The position numbers and the translations under genes are program-made. From Deltaproteobacteria bacterium (GTDB taxonomy: Bacteria; Myxococcota_A; Polyangia; Haliangiales; JADYYK01): a stretch of DNA of 64,000 nt. Position 1 is the first letter of the stretch, and each line of letters starts with the position of its first letter. Below the pieces are notes generated by a model that worked only from the letters and a program-made list of their open reading frames with translations, was not told where the DNA came from and ran no database searches. Below are positions 48,635-59,457 of the stretch, piece by piece. The stretch lies in assembly GCA_020853705.1 (NCBI GenBank), contig JADYYK010000200.1, positions 1 through 64,000 on the forward strand, read 5' to 3'.

Positions 48635-49191
48635 CGGAAGTCGGCCTTCTTGAACAGCGCGGTCAGCGGCGCCTCGCGCTCGATGGCCGCCGCGCCGCCC
48701 TCCTCCTCGCGATCGACCAGCGCCAGCACGTGCGCCACCACCAGGCCGAAGCCGCGCGCGCGCTCGATGGCCTTCAGCGTCGACGCGCCGGTGGTGATGA
48801 CGTCCTCGAGGATGGCCACCGGCATGCCCGGCCGCAGCGACTTGACGCCCTCGATCCACTGCTGGGTGCCGTGGCCCTTGGGCTCCTTGCGGACATAGAA
48901 CGCCGCCAGCGAGCGCCCCGCGATGAAGCTCACCAGCGAGGTCGCGCTGGCCAGCGGGTCGGCGCCCATGGTGATGCCGCCGACGGCTTCCACGCTGGGC
49001 GCGCGCTCGCGCAGGATGCTGTGGAACAGCCAGCCGATGAGGTAGTGGCCCTCGGCGGTCAGCGCGGTCTGCTTGCAGTCGATGTAGAAGTTGCTCGGCT
49101 TGCCGGAGGCCAGGATGACCTCGCGCTCCTGGTAGGACAGCACGCGCAGAAGCTCCAGCAGGCGCGCCCGGTGGCTCTCGAACGTCGTCAT
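48631..49191 (-). CDS. pyrE: orotate phosphoribosyltransferase
   Basis: This 186-residue enzyme joins orotate and PRPP to make orotidine 5'-phosphate in pyrimidine synthesis. The orotate-binding start LASGKPSNFYIDCK and GGITMGADPLASATS are present, and the PRPP motif is AILEDVITTGAST. The length is right for the family. The ATG at 49191 has a GAGAGGA ribosome site. It lies 14 bases after the bactofilin gene and overlaps the next lipoprotein start by 4 bases, giving a three-gene operon. Confidence 0.95.
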   Translation of the reverse strand: MTTFESHRARLLELLRVLSYQEREVILASGKPSNFYIDCKQTALTAEGHYLIGWLFHSILRERAPSVEAVGGITMGADPLASATSLVSFIAGRSLAAFYVRKEPKGHGTQQWIEGVKSLRPGMPVAILEDVITTGASTLKAIERARGFGLVVAHVLALVDREEEGGAAAIEREAPLTALFKKADFR

Positions 49192-49205
49192 CAGGGTCCT
49201 CTCGC

Positions 49206-49688
49206 TCAACGCGACACCATGGTGGCCTTGTGGCGCCCGCGCGGCCGCGGCGCCGCCGGTGGTCCAGCCTGGCTGACGCTGGCCAGGCGCAGCAGCCCGG
49301 GTGGCTCGCTGGCCTCGCCGAGGCGCGGGGCCGGCTCGGGCGCCGGCACCCGAGCCGCCTGCTCGCACGCGCTGGCCGCCGCCAGGGAGCGGATGCGCCC
49401 ACGCAGCGCGCCGCCCTCGTCGATGGCGACGTCATCGGCCGCCAGCTCGCCGACCACGCGGCCGCCTTCGTGGACGTGGACGCTCTCGGCGCTGACGTCG
49501 CCGACCAGGTTGCCGGCCACGATGACATGGCGGGCGACACAGTTGCCGCGCAGGGTGGCGTCGCGCTCGACCGTGACGGTGCCCTCGGGCAGCAGCACCC
49601 GGCCCTCCAGCCAGCCGGCGACGCGCAGGTCGCCACCCCCCTCGACGACCCCCGTGATCCGGGTCTCGGCTGCGATCACGGTCAGCAC
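49206..49688 (-). CDS. bactofilin-family protein
   Basis: This 160-residue protein has a bactofilin (DUF583) core of about 95 residues, with the repeating short beta turns of that polymer-forming fold: TRITGVVEGGGDLRVAGWLEG, TLRGNCVARHVIVAGNLVGD and VVGELAADDVAIDEGG. The C-terminal 60 residues are proline-, alanine- and arginine-rich. Bactofilins build cytoskeletal filaments at the membrane. The GTG start at 49688 follows TAGCTT (49700-49695 on the minus strand) by exactly 6 bases. It is the first gene before pyrE. Confidence 0.85.
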   Translation of the reverse strand: MLTVIAAETRITGVVEGGGDLRVAGWLEGRVLLPEGTVTVERDATLRGNCVARHVIVAGNLVGDVSAESVHVHEGGRVVGELAADDVAIDEGGALRGRIRSLAAASACEQAARVPAPEPAPRLGEASEPPGLLRLASVSQAGPPAAPRPRGRHKATMVSR

Positions 49689-49815
49689 GGGGCCAAGCTA
49701 GCACAGGCCCTCGCCCCATGGGCAGCACCCCAATGTCCTTGCCCCCGCCCCCTGATTCTACGTAGGCTGCCGGGCCGCGGCGAAACGCCCGCCCCCCACG
49801 AGCATCGGAGCCCCC

Positions 49816-51150
49816 ATGCCCACTGCCGACCAGGCCCGTCCGATCGCCCACGAGAGCGAGCTCGTCGACTGGTTTCGTGCCGGCCACAAGCCCGTCGCGG
49901 ACCATCGCGTCGGCATCGAGCACGAGAAGATCGGCGTCCTGGCCGACGGCAGCCCGGTGCCCTACTTCGGTGACAACGGCATCGAGCGGCTGCTCGCCGC
50001 CTACGAGGCGCGCGGCTGGAAGCCCAAGAAGGAGGGCGACCACACCATCTCGCTGGAGCGCCCCGACGGCTCCAACATCACGCTGGAGCCGGGTGGCCAG
50101 TTCGAGATGTCGGACGCCCCCCGCGCCGATCTCGACGCCATCGCGCGCCGCCTCGACCAGGACATGCTGGAGCTCGCCGAGCTGTCCCGGCCGCTGGGGT
50201 TGACCTGGCTCGGGATCGGGCTGCGTCCGTTCGACGGCTTCGAGGCCATCCCCTGGGTGCCCAAGGGCCGCTACGTGGTCATGCGCGAGTACCTGCCCAC
50301 CCGCGGCAAGCTGTGGCGCGAGATGATGCAGCGCACCGCCACGGTGCAGGCCAACGTGGACTACATCGACGAGGCCGACGCCGCCGCCAAGCTGCGCGCG
50401 GCCTTCTCGGTGACCTCGCTGGTGACCGCGCTGTACGCCAACTCGCCGCTGCGCGAGGGCAAGGAGTCGGGCTTCCTGAGCTACCGGGGGGCGTCCTGGC
50501 TCGACATGGACCCCGACCGCTGTGGCCTGCTGCCCTTCGCGTTCGAGGACGGCCCCATCTTCCAGCGCTACACCGACTGGGCGCTCGACGTGCCGATGTT
50601 CTTCGTGCGTCGCGGCGACAACTTCATGCCGGCGCGCGGCACCAGCTTCCGCAGCTTCCTGCGTGACGGCTTCGCGGGCGAGCGCGCCACCATCGCCGAC
50701 TGGGAGCTGCACCTGTCGACGCTGTTCCCCGAGGTGCGCCTCAAGCGCTACGTCGAGGTGCGCGGCTCCGACAACGGGCCGCTCAGCCTGGTGCGCGCGC
50801 TGCCGGCGCTGTGGATGGGGCTGCTCTACGACGACGACGCCATGCGCGCGGCGACCGCGCTGACCGCGGGCCTCAGCATGGAGGAGCGCGAGCAGCTGCG
50901 CAGCGACGTCACCCGCATGGGGCTGCGCGCCAGGGTCGGTCAGCACACCGCGCAGGAGCTGTCGCGTGAGCTGGTCGCCATCGCCGCCGCCGGGCTGACC
51001 GCGCGCGAGGTGCCGCCCGAGGAGCGCGCCCTGCTGGAGCCGCTGGCCGAGATCGCCGCCAGCGGTCGCACCCGCGCCGAGCTGCTGCTCGACGTCGCGC
51101 GCTCGAGCAACTTCGACCGCCGCGCCATCATCGACTTCTTGAAGTACTGA
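49816..51150 (+). CDS. gshA: glutamate-cysteine ligase (plant/proteobacterial type)
   Basis: This 444-residue enzyme is of the GCS2, plant-like glutamate-cysteine ligase type, which makes gamma-glutamylcysteine for glutathione. Signatures are HRVGIEHEKIG near residue 35, NITLEPGGQFEMSDAP, the FMPARGTSFRSFLRDGF loop and LKRYVEVRGSDNGP. Length fits the family (about 450). An EgtA-type role in ergothioneine synthesis is the main alternative, but the glutathione-dependent dehydrogenase at 13434 supports a glutathione role. No gshB is in the window. It is convergent with the PilZ gene. Confidence 0.9.
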   Translation: MPTADQARPIAHESELVDWFRAGHKPVADHRVGIEHEKIGVLADGSPVPYFGDNGIERLLAAYEARGWKPKKEGDHTISLERPDGSNITLEPGGQFEMSDAPRADLDAIARRLDQDMLELAELSRPLGLTWLGIGLRPFDGFEAIPWVPKGRYVVMREYLPTRGKLWREMMQRTATVQANVDYIDEADAAAKLRAAFSVTSLVTALYANSPLREGKESGFLSYRGASWLDMDPDRCGLLPFAFEDGPIFQRYTDWALDVPMFFVRRGDNFMPARGTSFRSFLRDGFAGERATIADWELHLSTLFPEVRLKRYVEVRGSDNGPLSLVRALPALWMGLLYDDDAMRAATALTAGLSMEEREQLRSDVTRMGLRARVGQHTAQELSRELVAIAAAGLTAREVPPEERALLEPLAEIAASGRTRAELLLDVARSSNFDRRAIIDFLKY

Positions 51151-51209
51151 CCGGTTCCGGTGCGCTTCGCGCGCCCGGAGCCTTGATTGACCGGAGAGTT
51201 CGGGCCCGC

Positions 51210-52484
51210 TCAGCTCTTGGCGAGGCGACCGAGACCGCGCGCGGCCTCGTCGAGCGACGGCGGCACCGCGGCGGGCGCGGGCTGCCCCAGCGCGCTGACA
51301 TCACCGACGTCGGCGGCCAGCGCGCGCGCGCGCGCGGCGATGACCCCGATGGTCCCGGCGTCGAGGTCGTCGCCCCCCAGCGGCGAGAGCTCGCGCTCGC
51401 CCCAGGCCAGAAGCTCGGCCACGCGCGCGCTGGCGGAGGCGTTCTCCAGGGCAGGCGGCGGCGCCAGCGGCTGTGCCGGCGCGCGCGGCGCCAGCACCGG
51501 CGGCGCCGGCGGCACCGGCCGGGGCGGCGTCGGCGCCCCGCTGGGCGGCAGCTCGGCCAGGAAGCTGGCCATCGAGGTCATCTGGGTGGCCTCGTCCGGC
51601 GGCGGCGCGGGCTGGGCCGCGGCGGGCGGCTCGGCCAGGAAGGACCTCATCGAGACCATCTGGGTGGCCTCGTCCGGCGACGGCGCCTTGCTGGTCGCGG
51701 GCTCGCCCAGGAAGGCGGCCATCGGGACCATCTGGGTGGCTTCTTCCGGCGCCGGCGGCGGCAGCGGCGGCAGGGGTGTCGGCATGACTGCGGTCGGCGG
51801 CTCGGCGGCCTCGATGTCGATCTCGACGTCGTCGTCGCCGGTGGCGCCAGCCACGCTGGGCTGGGCCTCGCGCGGCGGTGGCGCAGGCACCGGCGGCGGC
51901 GCCTTGCCCGGGCCACGCAGCGCCATTGGCGGGGGTGGCGGCGGCCCTGGCTTGCGGCCCTCGGCGTGGCCGTTGATCTTGGCGGTCTCGCGCGGCACCG
52001 GCGCCGAGTCGATCGCCAGCACGTTGACCGGCGCGCTCGGTGTCACCGGGGCGCTGCCCTTGACCGCGCCCGATTCGCTGCTGGCGACCGACACCGGCAC
52101 ACCGTCGCTCGGGCTGGCGGCGCCCGACGAGGCCCGCTTCTGCTTGACCGCCAGCATGCGGTCGACCAGCACGCGGCTGTCGGCGTCCAGCTTGGTGAAC
52201 TTGACGCCCATGCCGTGTGGCCTGGCGGGCTGCTTGGGGTCGAAGTCCTTGACCCACGACACCACGCCCTCGCCGCGGATCAGCTTCTGGCCGTTCTCGA
52301 GCAGGAGCTCGAAGCGCAGCGAGGTCCCCGCCGGCTTGGGCTGGCGGGTGGCGATGAAGATGCCGCCCTTGGAGATGTTGGTGGCGAACTTGTCGACGAA
52401 CGTCTCGACGTCTGCGTACTTCAGCTTGAGGCGGAGCGCAGATGCCACACGCTCGGCCTCGCGCTTGTCGGATCCGTCGGCCAC
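51210..52484 (-). CDS. PilZ-domain protein with three ATQM repeats
   Basis: This is a 424-residue protein. The N-terminal 110 residues form a PilZ domain of the Myxococcus paralogous type (TIGR02266-like), with KREAERVASALRLKLKYADVE and NISKGGIFIATRQP, where c-di-GMP or a partner would bind. The rest is Pro/Ala-rich. About residues 245-330 contain three copies of a 25-residue unit, EEATQMVPMAAFLGEP, DEATQMVSMRSFLAEP and DEATQMTSMASFLAEL. A helical C-terminus follows (PALENASASARVAELLAWGE). The GTG start at 52484 has TATCAT (52499-52494 on the minus strand) 9 bases upstream. It may link c-di-GMP signalling to a protein partner. Confidence 0.8.
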   Translation of the reverse strand: MADGSDKREAERVASALRLKLKYADVETFVDKFATNISKGGIFIATRQPKPAGTSLRFELLLENGQKLIRGEGVVSWVKDFDPKQPARPHGMGVKFTKLDADSRVLVDRMLAVKQKRASSGAASPSDGVPVSVASSESGAVKGSAPVTPSAPVNVLAIDSAPVPRETAKINGHAEGRKPGPPPPPPMALRGPGKAPPPVPAPPPREAQPSVAGATGDDDVEIDIEAAEPPTAVMPTPLPPLPPPAPEEATQMVPMAAFLGEPATSKAPSPDEATQMVSMRSFLAEPPAAAQPAPPPDEATQMTSMASFLAELPPSGAPTPPRPVPPAPPVLAPRAPAQPLAPPPALENASASARVAELLAWGERELSPLGGDDLDAGTIGVIAARARALAADVGDVSALGQPAPAAVPPSLDEAARGLGRLAKS

Positions 52485-52542
52485 GGGGCCCTGATGATAG
52501 CGCACCTTGGCGGCGGTTTCCTGTATCCGCCCACTCGCACCG

Positions 52543-55200
<2,658 letters not shown>

Positions 55201-55208
55201 GGCTGAGT

Positions 55209-55237
55209 CATGTACGACGCGGCCCGCCCAAACGCAA
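55209..55237 (-). promoter_or_regulatory. alaS promoter
   Basis: On the minus strand TTGCGT (55237-55232) and TACATG (55214-55209) are separated by exactly 17 bases. The -10 box ends 8 bases before the alaS ATG, predicting a near-leaderless mRNA. The -10 match is imperfect at its last base. Confidence 0.45.
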
Positions 55238-55245
55238 TCCCGGGG

Positions 55246-56874
55246 TTACCTCAGATATCCGAGGGACACGAACCCGCCAAAATATTGATCCAGTGCGCCC
55301 CCGACATCCTGCTTGCCGTCGTTGTTCTGGTCGGCCAGCCGCCCCGAGTTGTCGAAGTCGTAGAAGAAGCGGGTGTAGCGCCCCCCGATGCGCAGCGTCA
55401 GCGAGCGCGTGGGCCGGATGTCGAGGCCCAGCTCGCCATCGAGGCCGCCCACGAAGCCGCCACCGAACGAGGTCGCCTTGCCGATCTCGCCGGTGTCGAG
55501 CACCAGGAGGTAGGCCGCGTCGACATAGGTCTGAAACAGCGTGCGCACGATGGGGATGCGCACGCCAGCGCCCAGCAAGGCATAGCGATACGACACGTTG
55601 GGCAGCTTGCGGTTGGTGTTGCCGTCGCGATCGGGGTCGTAGTCGTCGATCGCGAACAGATGATTGCCGTAGCCGGCGCGCCCGGTGAACGCCGTGCGCG
55701 AGGCGCGGTCGCCGAGCTGGTGGCGGTAGCGCACGTCGAACTCCAGGCGCTGGCGCCGGGTCGGGATCTCCAGACCGGGGGCGTCGTTGTCCTCGGTGTG
55801 CATCGTGATCACGCGCTCCAGCACCAGGCCCAGGCCCAGGCGTCGCATCGGCCCGCCGCCCGCCAGCGCCAGCGGATACAGCTCGGCCTCGATGAGCCCG
55901 GCCGGCGTCGGCACCCCCTTGTAGCTGGGCAGCTCGGTGCGCGAGTTGGCGAAGGCGAAGTCGCGCCCGATGAAGGTCACCCCGGCCGACAGCCGGATGG
56001 CCGACGGCGGCAGGCCCCGGCTGCGTCCGGCCAGGTCGACACGATCACCATCATCATCGTCGTCGCGGCGCTTGCGCGCGCTGCCATCGCCGTCGCCGCC
56101 AGCAGCCCCGGCGCCGTCGCCACCATCGCCACCGTCGCCACCATCATCGCCATCGCCATCGCCATCACGAGCGCCGCGCCCCTTGCGCCCGCCGCCACCG
56201 CCGTCATCACCGCCGCCATCACCGCCATCACCACCACGCGCGACGACCTCGCGGCCCTTCTTGCCGCCCTTGCCCCGGGGCGGCTCATCCGGCACCGGCT
56301 CGTCGTCGTCGCCGCCCGCGCCCGCGCCGTCCTCGCCGTCGGGCTCCGGCTCGGGCTGCGGCTTGACCTTCTTGCCCGCCGCCAGCACCACCACCTTGCC
56401 GCCCGACCGCTCCACCGCGGCGTACAGCCGCCCGGCGATGGCCCCGCGCGACGACGCCGCATCGGCCGGCCGGCGCATGACGTCGCTGGCCGAGCCGACG
56501 GTCTTGCCGTTGGTGCCATTCTTGACGCTGACGCGCAGCACCCAGCGCGCACCCTTGCGGCGGATGCTGCCGCTGACCAGGGCGTCCGCGCCGACGTCCT
56601 GCAGCACCTTGGCCAGATCTCTGTCGCTGCCCTTGGCGCGCAGCCGCTTGCGCGCGCGCACGTAGGCCTTGACGCTGACCAGGGTGAACTTCTTGCTGAG
56701 CAGCCGCTCGATCATGCTGCTGGCGCGCCCGGCCTGCGGCCCGTCCACGCCCAGGAAGACCACCCGCTTGCGCGCCGCGAGGGCCACGCCCGCGCCGCCG
56801 CCCAGCCCACAGGTCATCGCCACCAGCAGCGCCAGCGCCAGCCACCAACGCACGCCGGCAACGCCGCGGATCAC
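55246..56874 (-). CDS. exported protein with predicted C-terminal barrel, co-transcribed with PilT-like gene
   Basis: This 542-residue protein has a signal peptide (residues 1-33, cleavage near GVALA-AR). Residues 35-165 look like a small alpha/beta domain of the kind that binds or scores other proteins (RVVFLGVDGPQAGRASSMI). A low-complexity, acid- and glycine-rich linker of about 110 residues follows. From residue 290 the sequence is beta-barrel-like (LSAGVTFIGRDFAFANS, LDIRPTRSLTLRIGGRYTRF) and ends FVSLGYLR. The GTG start at 56874 lies 6 bases after the PilT-like stop, so the two are co-transcribed. The pairing suggests a role at the envelope with the ATPase, which is inference. Confidence 0.65.
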   Translation of the reverse strand: MIRGVAGVRWWLALALLVAMTCGLGGGAGVALAARKRVVFLGVDGPQAGRASSMIERLLSKKFTLVSVKAYVRARKRLRAKGSDRDLAKVLQDVGADALVSGSIRRKGARWVLRVSVKNGTNGKTVGSASDVMRRPADAASSRGAIAGRLYAAVERSGGKVVVLAAGKKVKPQPEPEPDGEDGAGAGGDDDEPVPDEPPRGKGGKKGREVVARGGDGGDGGGDDGGGGGRKGRGARDGDGDGDDGGDGGDGGDGAGAAGGDGDGSARKRRDDDDDGDRVDLAGRSRGLPPSAIRLSAGVTFIGRDFAFANSRTELPSYKGVPTPAGLIEAELYPLALAGGGPMRRLGLGLVLERVITMHTEDNDAPGLEIPTRRQRLEFDVRYRHQLGDRASRTAFTGRAGYGNHLFAIDDYDPDRDGNTNRKLPNVSYRYALLGAGVRIPIVRTLFQTYVDAAYLLVLDTGEIGKATSFGGGFVGGLDGELGLDIRPTRSLTLRIGGRYTRFFYDFDNSGRLADQNNDGKQDVGGALDQYFGGFVSLGYLR

Positions 56875-56880
56875 GCCAGT

Positions 56881-58095
56881 CTACTCCTTGCCGAAACGGT
56901 CGATCTGGAACCCAGGATCGGGTTGGCCACCCTGCGCCGGTGGTCCGCTGCCCGCCTGCCTGCGCACCGCGGCCTGCTGGTCGCGCATGAAGTCGGCCGC
57001 GCTCTCGTTGGAGCTGCCGGTCTGGATGCCCTTGAAGTGCAGCGCGAAGTCATCGGCGTTCGACGCCGCCTTGACCGCCTCTTCGTAGCTGATGAGCTTC
57101 TTGTGCACCAGCTCGGTCAGGGCCTGATCGAAGCTCTGCATGCCGTAGGGGTGGCGCCCGGTGGCGATGGCGTCGTGGATCTCGACGGTGCGCTTGGGCT
57201 CGACGATGAGCTCGCGGATGCGCTGCGTCGACACCATGATCTCGACCGCGGGCACCATGCCCTTGCCGTCGGCGCGCGGGATCAGGCGCTGCGAGATGAC
57301 ACCCTTGATGATGGCGGCCAGCTGGATGCGCACGTGGCCCTGCTGGTGGGGCGGGAAGATCGAGATGATGCGGTTGATGGTCTCGACCGCGTCCACGGTG
57401 TGCAGCGTCGACATCACGAGGTGGCCGGTCTCGGCTGCCGTCATCGCGATCTCGCAGGTCTCGAGATCGCGCATCTCGCCGACCAGGATGACGTCGGGGT
57501 CCTGGCGCAGCGAGGCGCGCAGCGCGCGCGCGAAGCTGATGGTGTCGAGGCCGAGCTCGCGCTGGTTCACGATCGAGCGCCGATCGCGGAAGGCGTACTC
57601 GATGGGATCCTCGATGGTCACGATGTGACAGGCCTGGCGCGCATTGATGTAGTCGACCATCGACGCCAGAGTGGTGCTCTTGCCCGAGCCGGTGATGCCG
57701 GTGACCAGGATGAGGCCGCGCGACTCCTCGGCCAGCTTCAGGATCACGCTGGGCAGGAGCAGGGTCTCGAACGCCGGCACCTCGGGCGGAATCAGGCGCA
57801 TGACCATGCCCAGGGTGCCGCGCTGCTGGAACACGTTGACGCGGTAGCGGGTCCCGTCGGGCGACTGGTAGGCCAGGTCGCAGTCGTAGGAGCGCTCGAA
57901 CTCCTCGCGCTGGCGGTCGGTCATCATGTTGGCCGCGAAGGCGCCGATGGCCTCCCTGGTCACGGCGGGCACGTCGCGCACGGTGCGCAGCTCGCCACCG
58001 ATACGGAAGATGGGCGGCAGCCCGGCCTTCAGATGAACGTCCGAAGCGCCCAGCTTGCGGGCCGCCGCAAGCACCCGATCCAGGACTGCCGACAT
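56881..58095 (-). CDS. PilT-like type IV pilus retraction ATPase
   Basis: This 404-residue secretion ATPase is of the PilT/PilU group. The N-terminal domain (LGASDVHLKAGLPPIFRIGG) is followed by Walker A VTGITGSGKSTTL (Walker A core at about 133-140), the Asp box IEDPIEYAF, Walker B DPDVILVGEMRD and the His box TGHLVMSTLHT. The AIRNLIRE-type retraction motif is replaced by TQRIRELIVEPKR in the same region. A disordered tail ends the protein. It likely depolymerises pili for twitching motility. TACGCT (58107-58102 on the minus strand) ends 6 bases before the ATG. It is divergent from a zinc-ribbon/AgmX protein. Confidence 0.9.
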   Translation of the reverse strand: MSAVLDRVLAAARKLGASDVHLKAGLPPIFRIGGELRTVRDVPAVTREAIGAFAANMMTDRQREEFERSYDCDLAYQSPDGTRYRVNVFQQRGTLGMVMRLIPPEVPAFETLLLPSVILKLAEESRGLILVTGITGSGKSTTLASMVDYINARQACHIVTIEDPIEYAFRDRRSIVNQRELGLDTISFARALRASLRQDPDVILVGEMRDLETCEIAMTAAETGHLVMSTLHTVDAVETINRIISIFPPHQQGHVRIQLAAIIKGVISQRLIPRADGKGMVPAVEIMVSTQRIRELIVEPKRTVEIHDAIATGRHPYGMQSFDQALTELVHKKLISYEEAVKAASNADDFALHFKGIQTGSSNESAADFMRDQQAAVRRQAGSGPPAQGGQPDPGFQIDRFGKE

Positions 58096-58123
58096 CGTCC
58101 TAGCGTAGCACGATCACGTGGTT

Positions 58124-58152
58124 TTGACGCCCTGCGCGAAGGCTGCTAGCGT
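58124..58152 (+). promoter_or_regulatory. sigma70-type promoter of the zinc-ribbon/AgmX gene
   Basis: TTGACG (58124-58129) and TAGCGT (58147-58152) are separated by exactly 17 bases. The -10 box ends 8 bases before the ATG at 58161, so the mRNA should be leaderless. With the promoter at 5821-5849 this supports reading the TANNNT boxes as true -10 elements. Confidence 0.65.
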
Positions 58153-58160
58153 CCACTGCG

Positions 58161-59453
58161 ATGGCGGCGTGCGCGCAGTGCCGGTCCCCCTTGCCCGATG
58201 GCGCCGCCTTCTGCGGCGTGTGCGGCAGCCGCGTGGCGACGTCGACGTCGGCGCCGGGGGCAGGGCAGGGCGCCTCCGGTCAGTCGGTGCCTGGTCGCAC
58301 CCTGGCCGCCCCCGGCGGTGCCGCCCCGGTTCCGCCAGTGCGTCGCGCGGTCTCGGCGGTCCCGGTCGCGCCCGGGCAGGCGCAGCCCGGTGCGCCCGCG
58401 GCGCCTGCCGACACCGCGTCGCTCAAGTCCGGGCGGGCCAGCAGCCGCGCCCCCGTCGCTTCTGGCACCCCTGGCGTTCCTCACGTTCCTGGCGCCCTGG
58501 CCGCATCGCCTTCACCTGGGGGCAGCCGACCCGCCCCGCTACCGCCACCTGCCGCTGGCTCGGCCGCGGCGCGCGCGCTCAGCTCGGCGCGCCGGCCGCA
58601 GCGCGCACCCGCTCCGGCGCCCGCTGACCCCGAGGCCGGCGCCTCGCTCGACTTCCGTCCCCCGCGGCGCGCCCCGGCGGCGACCGCGGTGCTGGTGCTG
58701 CTCAACCTCGGCTTCGTGGCCGGCGGGATCTACTGTCTGCGGCGCTACTTCTCGCTGCGCGCCCAGGCCGCCGAGCCAGCGCGCCCGGTGCTCGCCAGCG
58801 CCCCCGACGCCGGGGTCCTGCTGGCCAGCGCGCCGCCCACCCCGGCCCCGCTGGTGCCGGTGCGCGGCATGCGCATCGGCAAGGACCAGGGCAAGCCGGT
58901 CACCATCATCAATCCGCGCCCGTCGCCCAGCAGCAGCGCCAGCCCCAGCAGCAGCCCCAGCGCGAGCGCCACCCCCTCGCCCAGCGCGAGCGCCAGCCCC
59001 TCGGCCTCCCCGAGCGCCACGCCGACCCCGAGCGCCACGCCGACCCCGAGCGCGACCCCAGCCACCAGCGTCGACGCCGCGGTGCCGCCGCCCGCCACAC
59101 CCGACGCCGGCCCGACCGAGGTCGCGCCCTCGCCGTCGCCGACCGCGGATCCCGCGCGCCCGCCCATCGACACCGACGAGCTCGACCGGGTCTTCCGTCG
59201 CGGCGCCGACAGCGTGGGCTCGTGCTACACGCGCTACCAGAAGCAAGAGCCCAAGCTCGAGGGCGACATCGAGATCGTCTTCCGCATCGACGCCAACGGC
59301 CGCGCCAAGGTCAGCCGGGTGGCCAAGAACACCACCGGCTCGGACGGCCTGGCCGCTTGCGTGGGCGCCCTCATCGAGACCTGGGACTTCCCCAAGCCGG
59401 TCTCCGGCGAGGTCCCCATCCAGTGGCCCTTCACGTTCCACCCTGTAGAGTGA
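58161..59453 (+). CDS. zinc-ribbon, transmembrane, AgmX/PglI-domain protein (GltJ-like architecture)
   Basis: This 430-residue protein starts with a cytoplasmic zinc ribbon (CAQCRSPLPDGAAFCGVCG) and a Pro/Ala-rich disordered region. A single transmembrane helix is near residues 172-193 (LVLLNLGFVAGGIYCL). A Ser/Pro/Thr repeat linker follows, and a C-terminal AgmX/PglI or TonB-like domain (about 335-430) has GSCYTRYQKQEPKLEGDIEI and LAACVGALIETWDFPKPV, with the usual cysteine pair. Myxobacterial GltJ/AgmX has the same order (zinc ribbon, GYF, helix, periplasmic TonB-like domain) and drives gliding, but no GYF domain is visible here. It may couple to ExbB/ExbD-type stators. The next gene starts 4 bases later. 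Confidence 0.8.
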   Translation: MAACAQCRSPLPDGAAFCGVCGSRVATSTSAPGAGQGASGQSVPGRTLAAPGGAAPVPPVRRAVSAVPVAPGQAQPGAPAAPADTASLKSGRASSRAPVASGTPGVPHVPGALAASPSPGGSRPAPLPPPAAGSAAARALSSARRPQRAPAPAPADPEAGASLDFRPPRRAPAATAVLVLLNLGFVAGGIYCLRRYFSLRAQAAEPARPVLASAPDAGVLLASAPPTPAPLVPVRGMRIGKDQGKPVTIINPRPSPSSSASPSSSPSASATPSPSASASPSASPSATPTPSATPTPSATPATSVDAAVPPPATPDAGPTEVAPSPSPTADPARPPIDTDELDRVFRRGADSVGSCYTRYQKQEPKLEGDIEIVFRIDANGRAKVSRVAKNTTGSDGLAACVGALIETWDFPKPVSGEVPIQWPFTFHPVE

Positions 59454-59457
59454 CCCC

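Noticed and set aside
51150..51185. Terminator hairpin between gshA and the PilZ gene
   Set aside because: A GC-rich imperfect stem is visible, but it has a bulge and no U-run. It is too weak to list as a feature.
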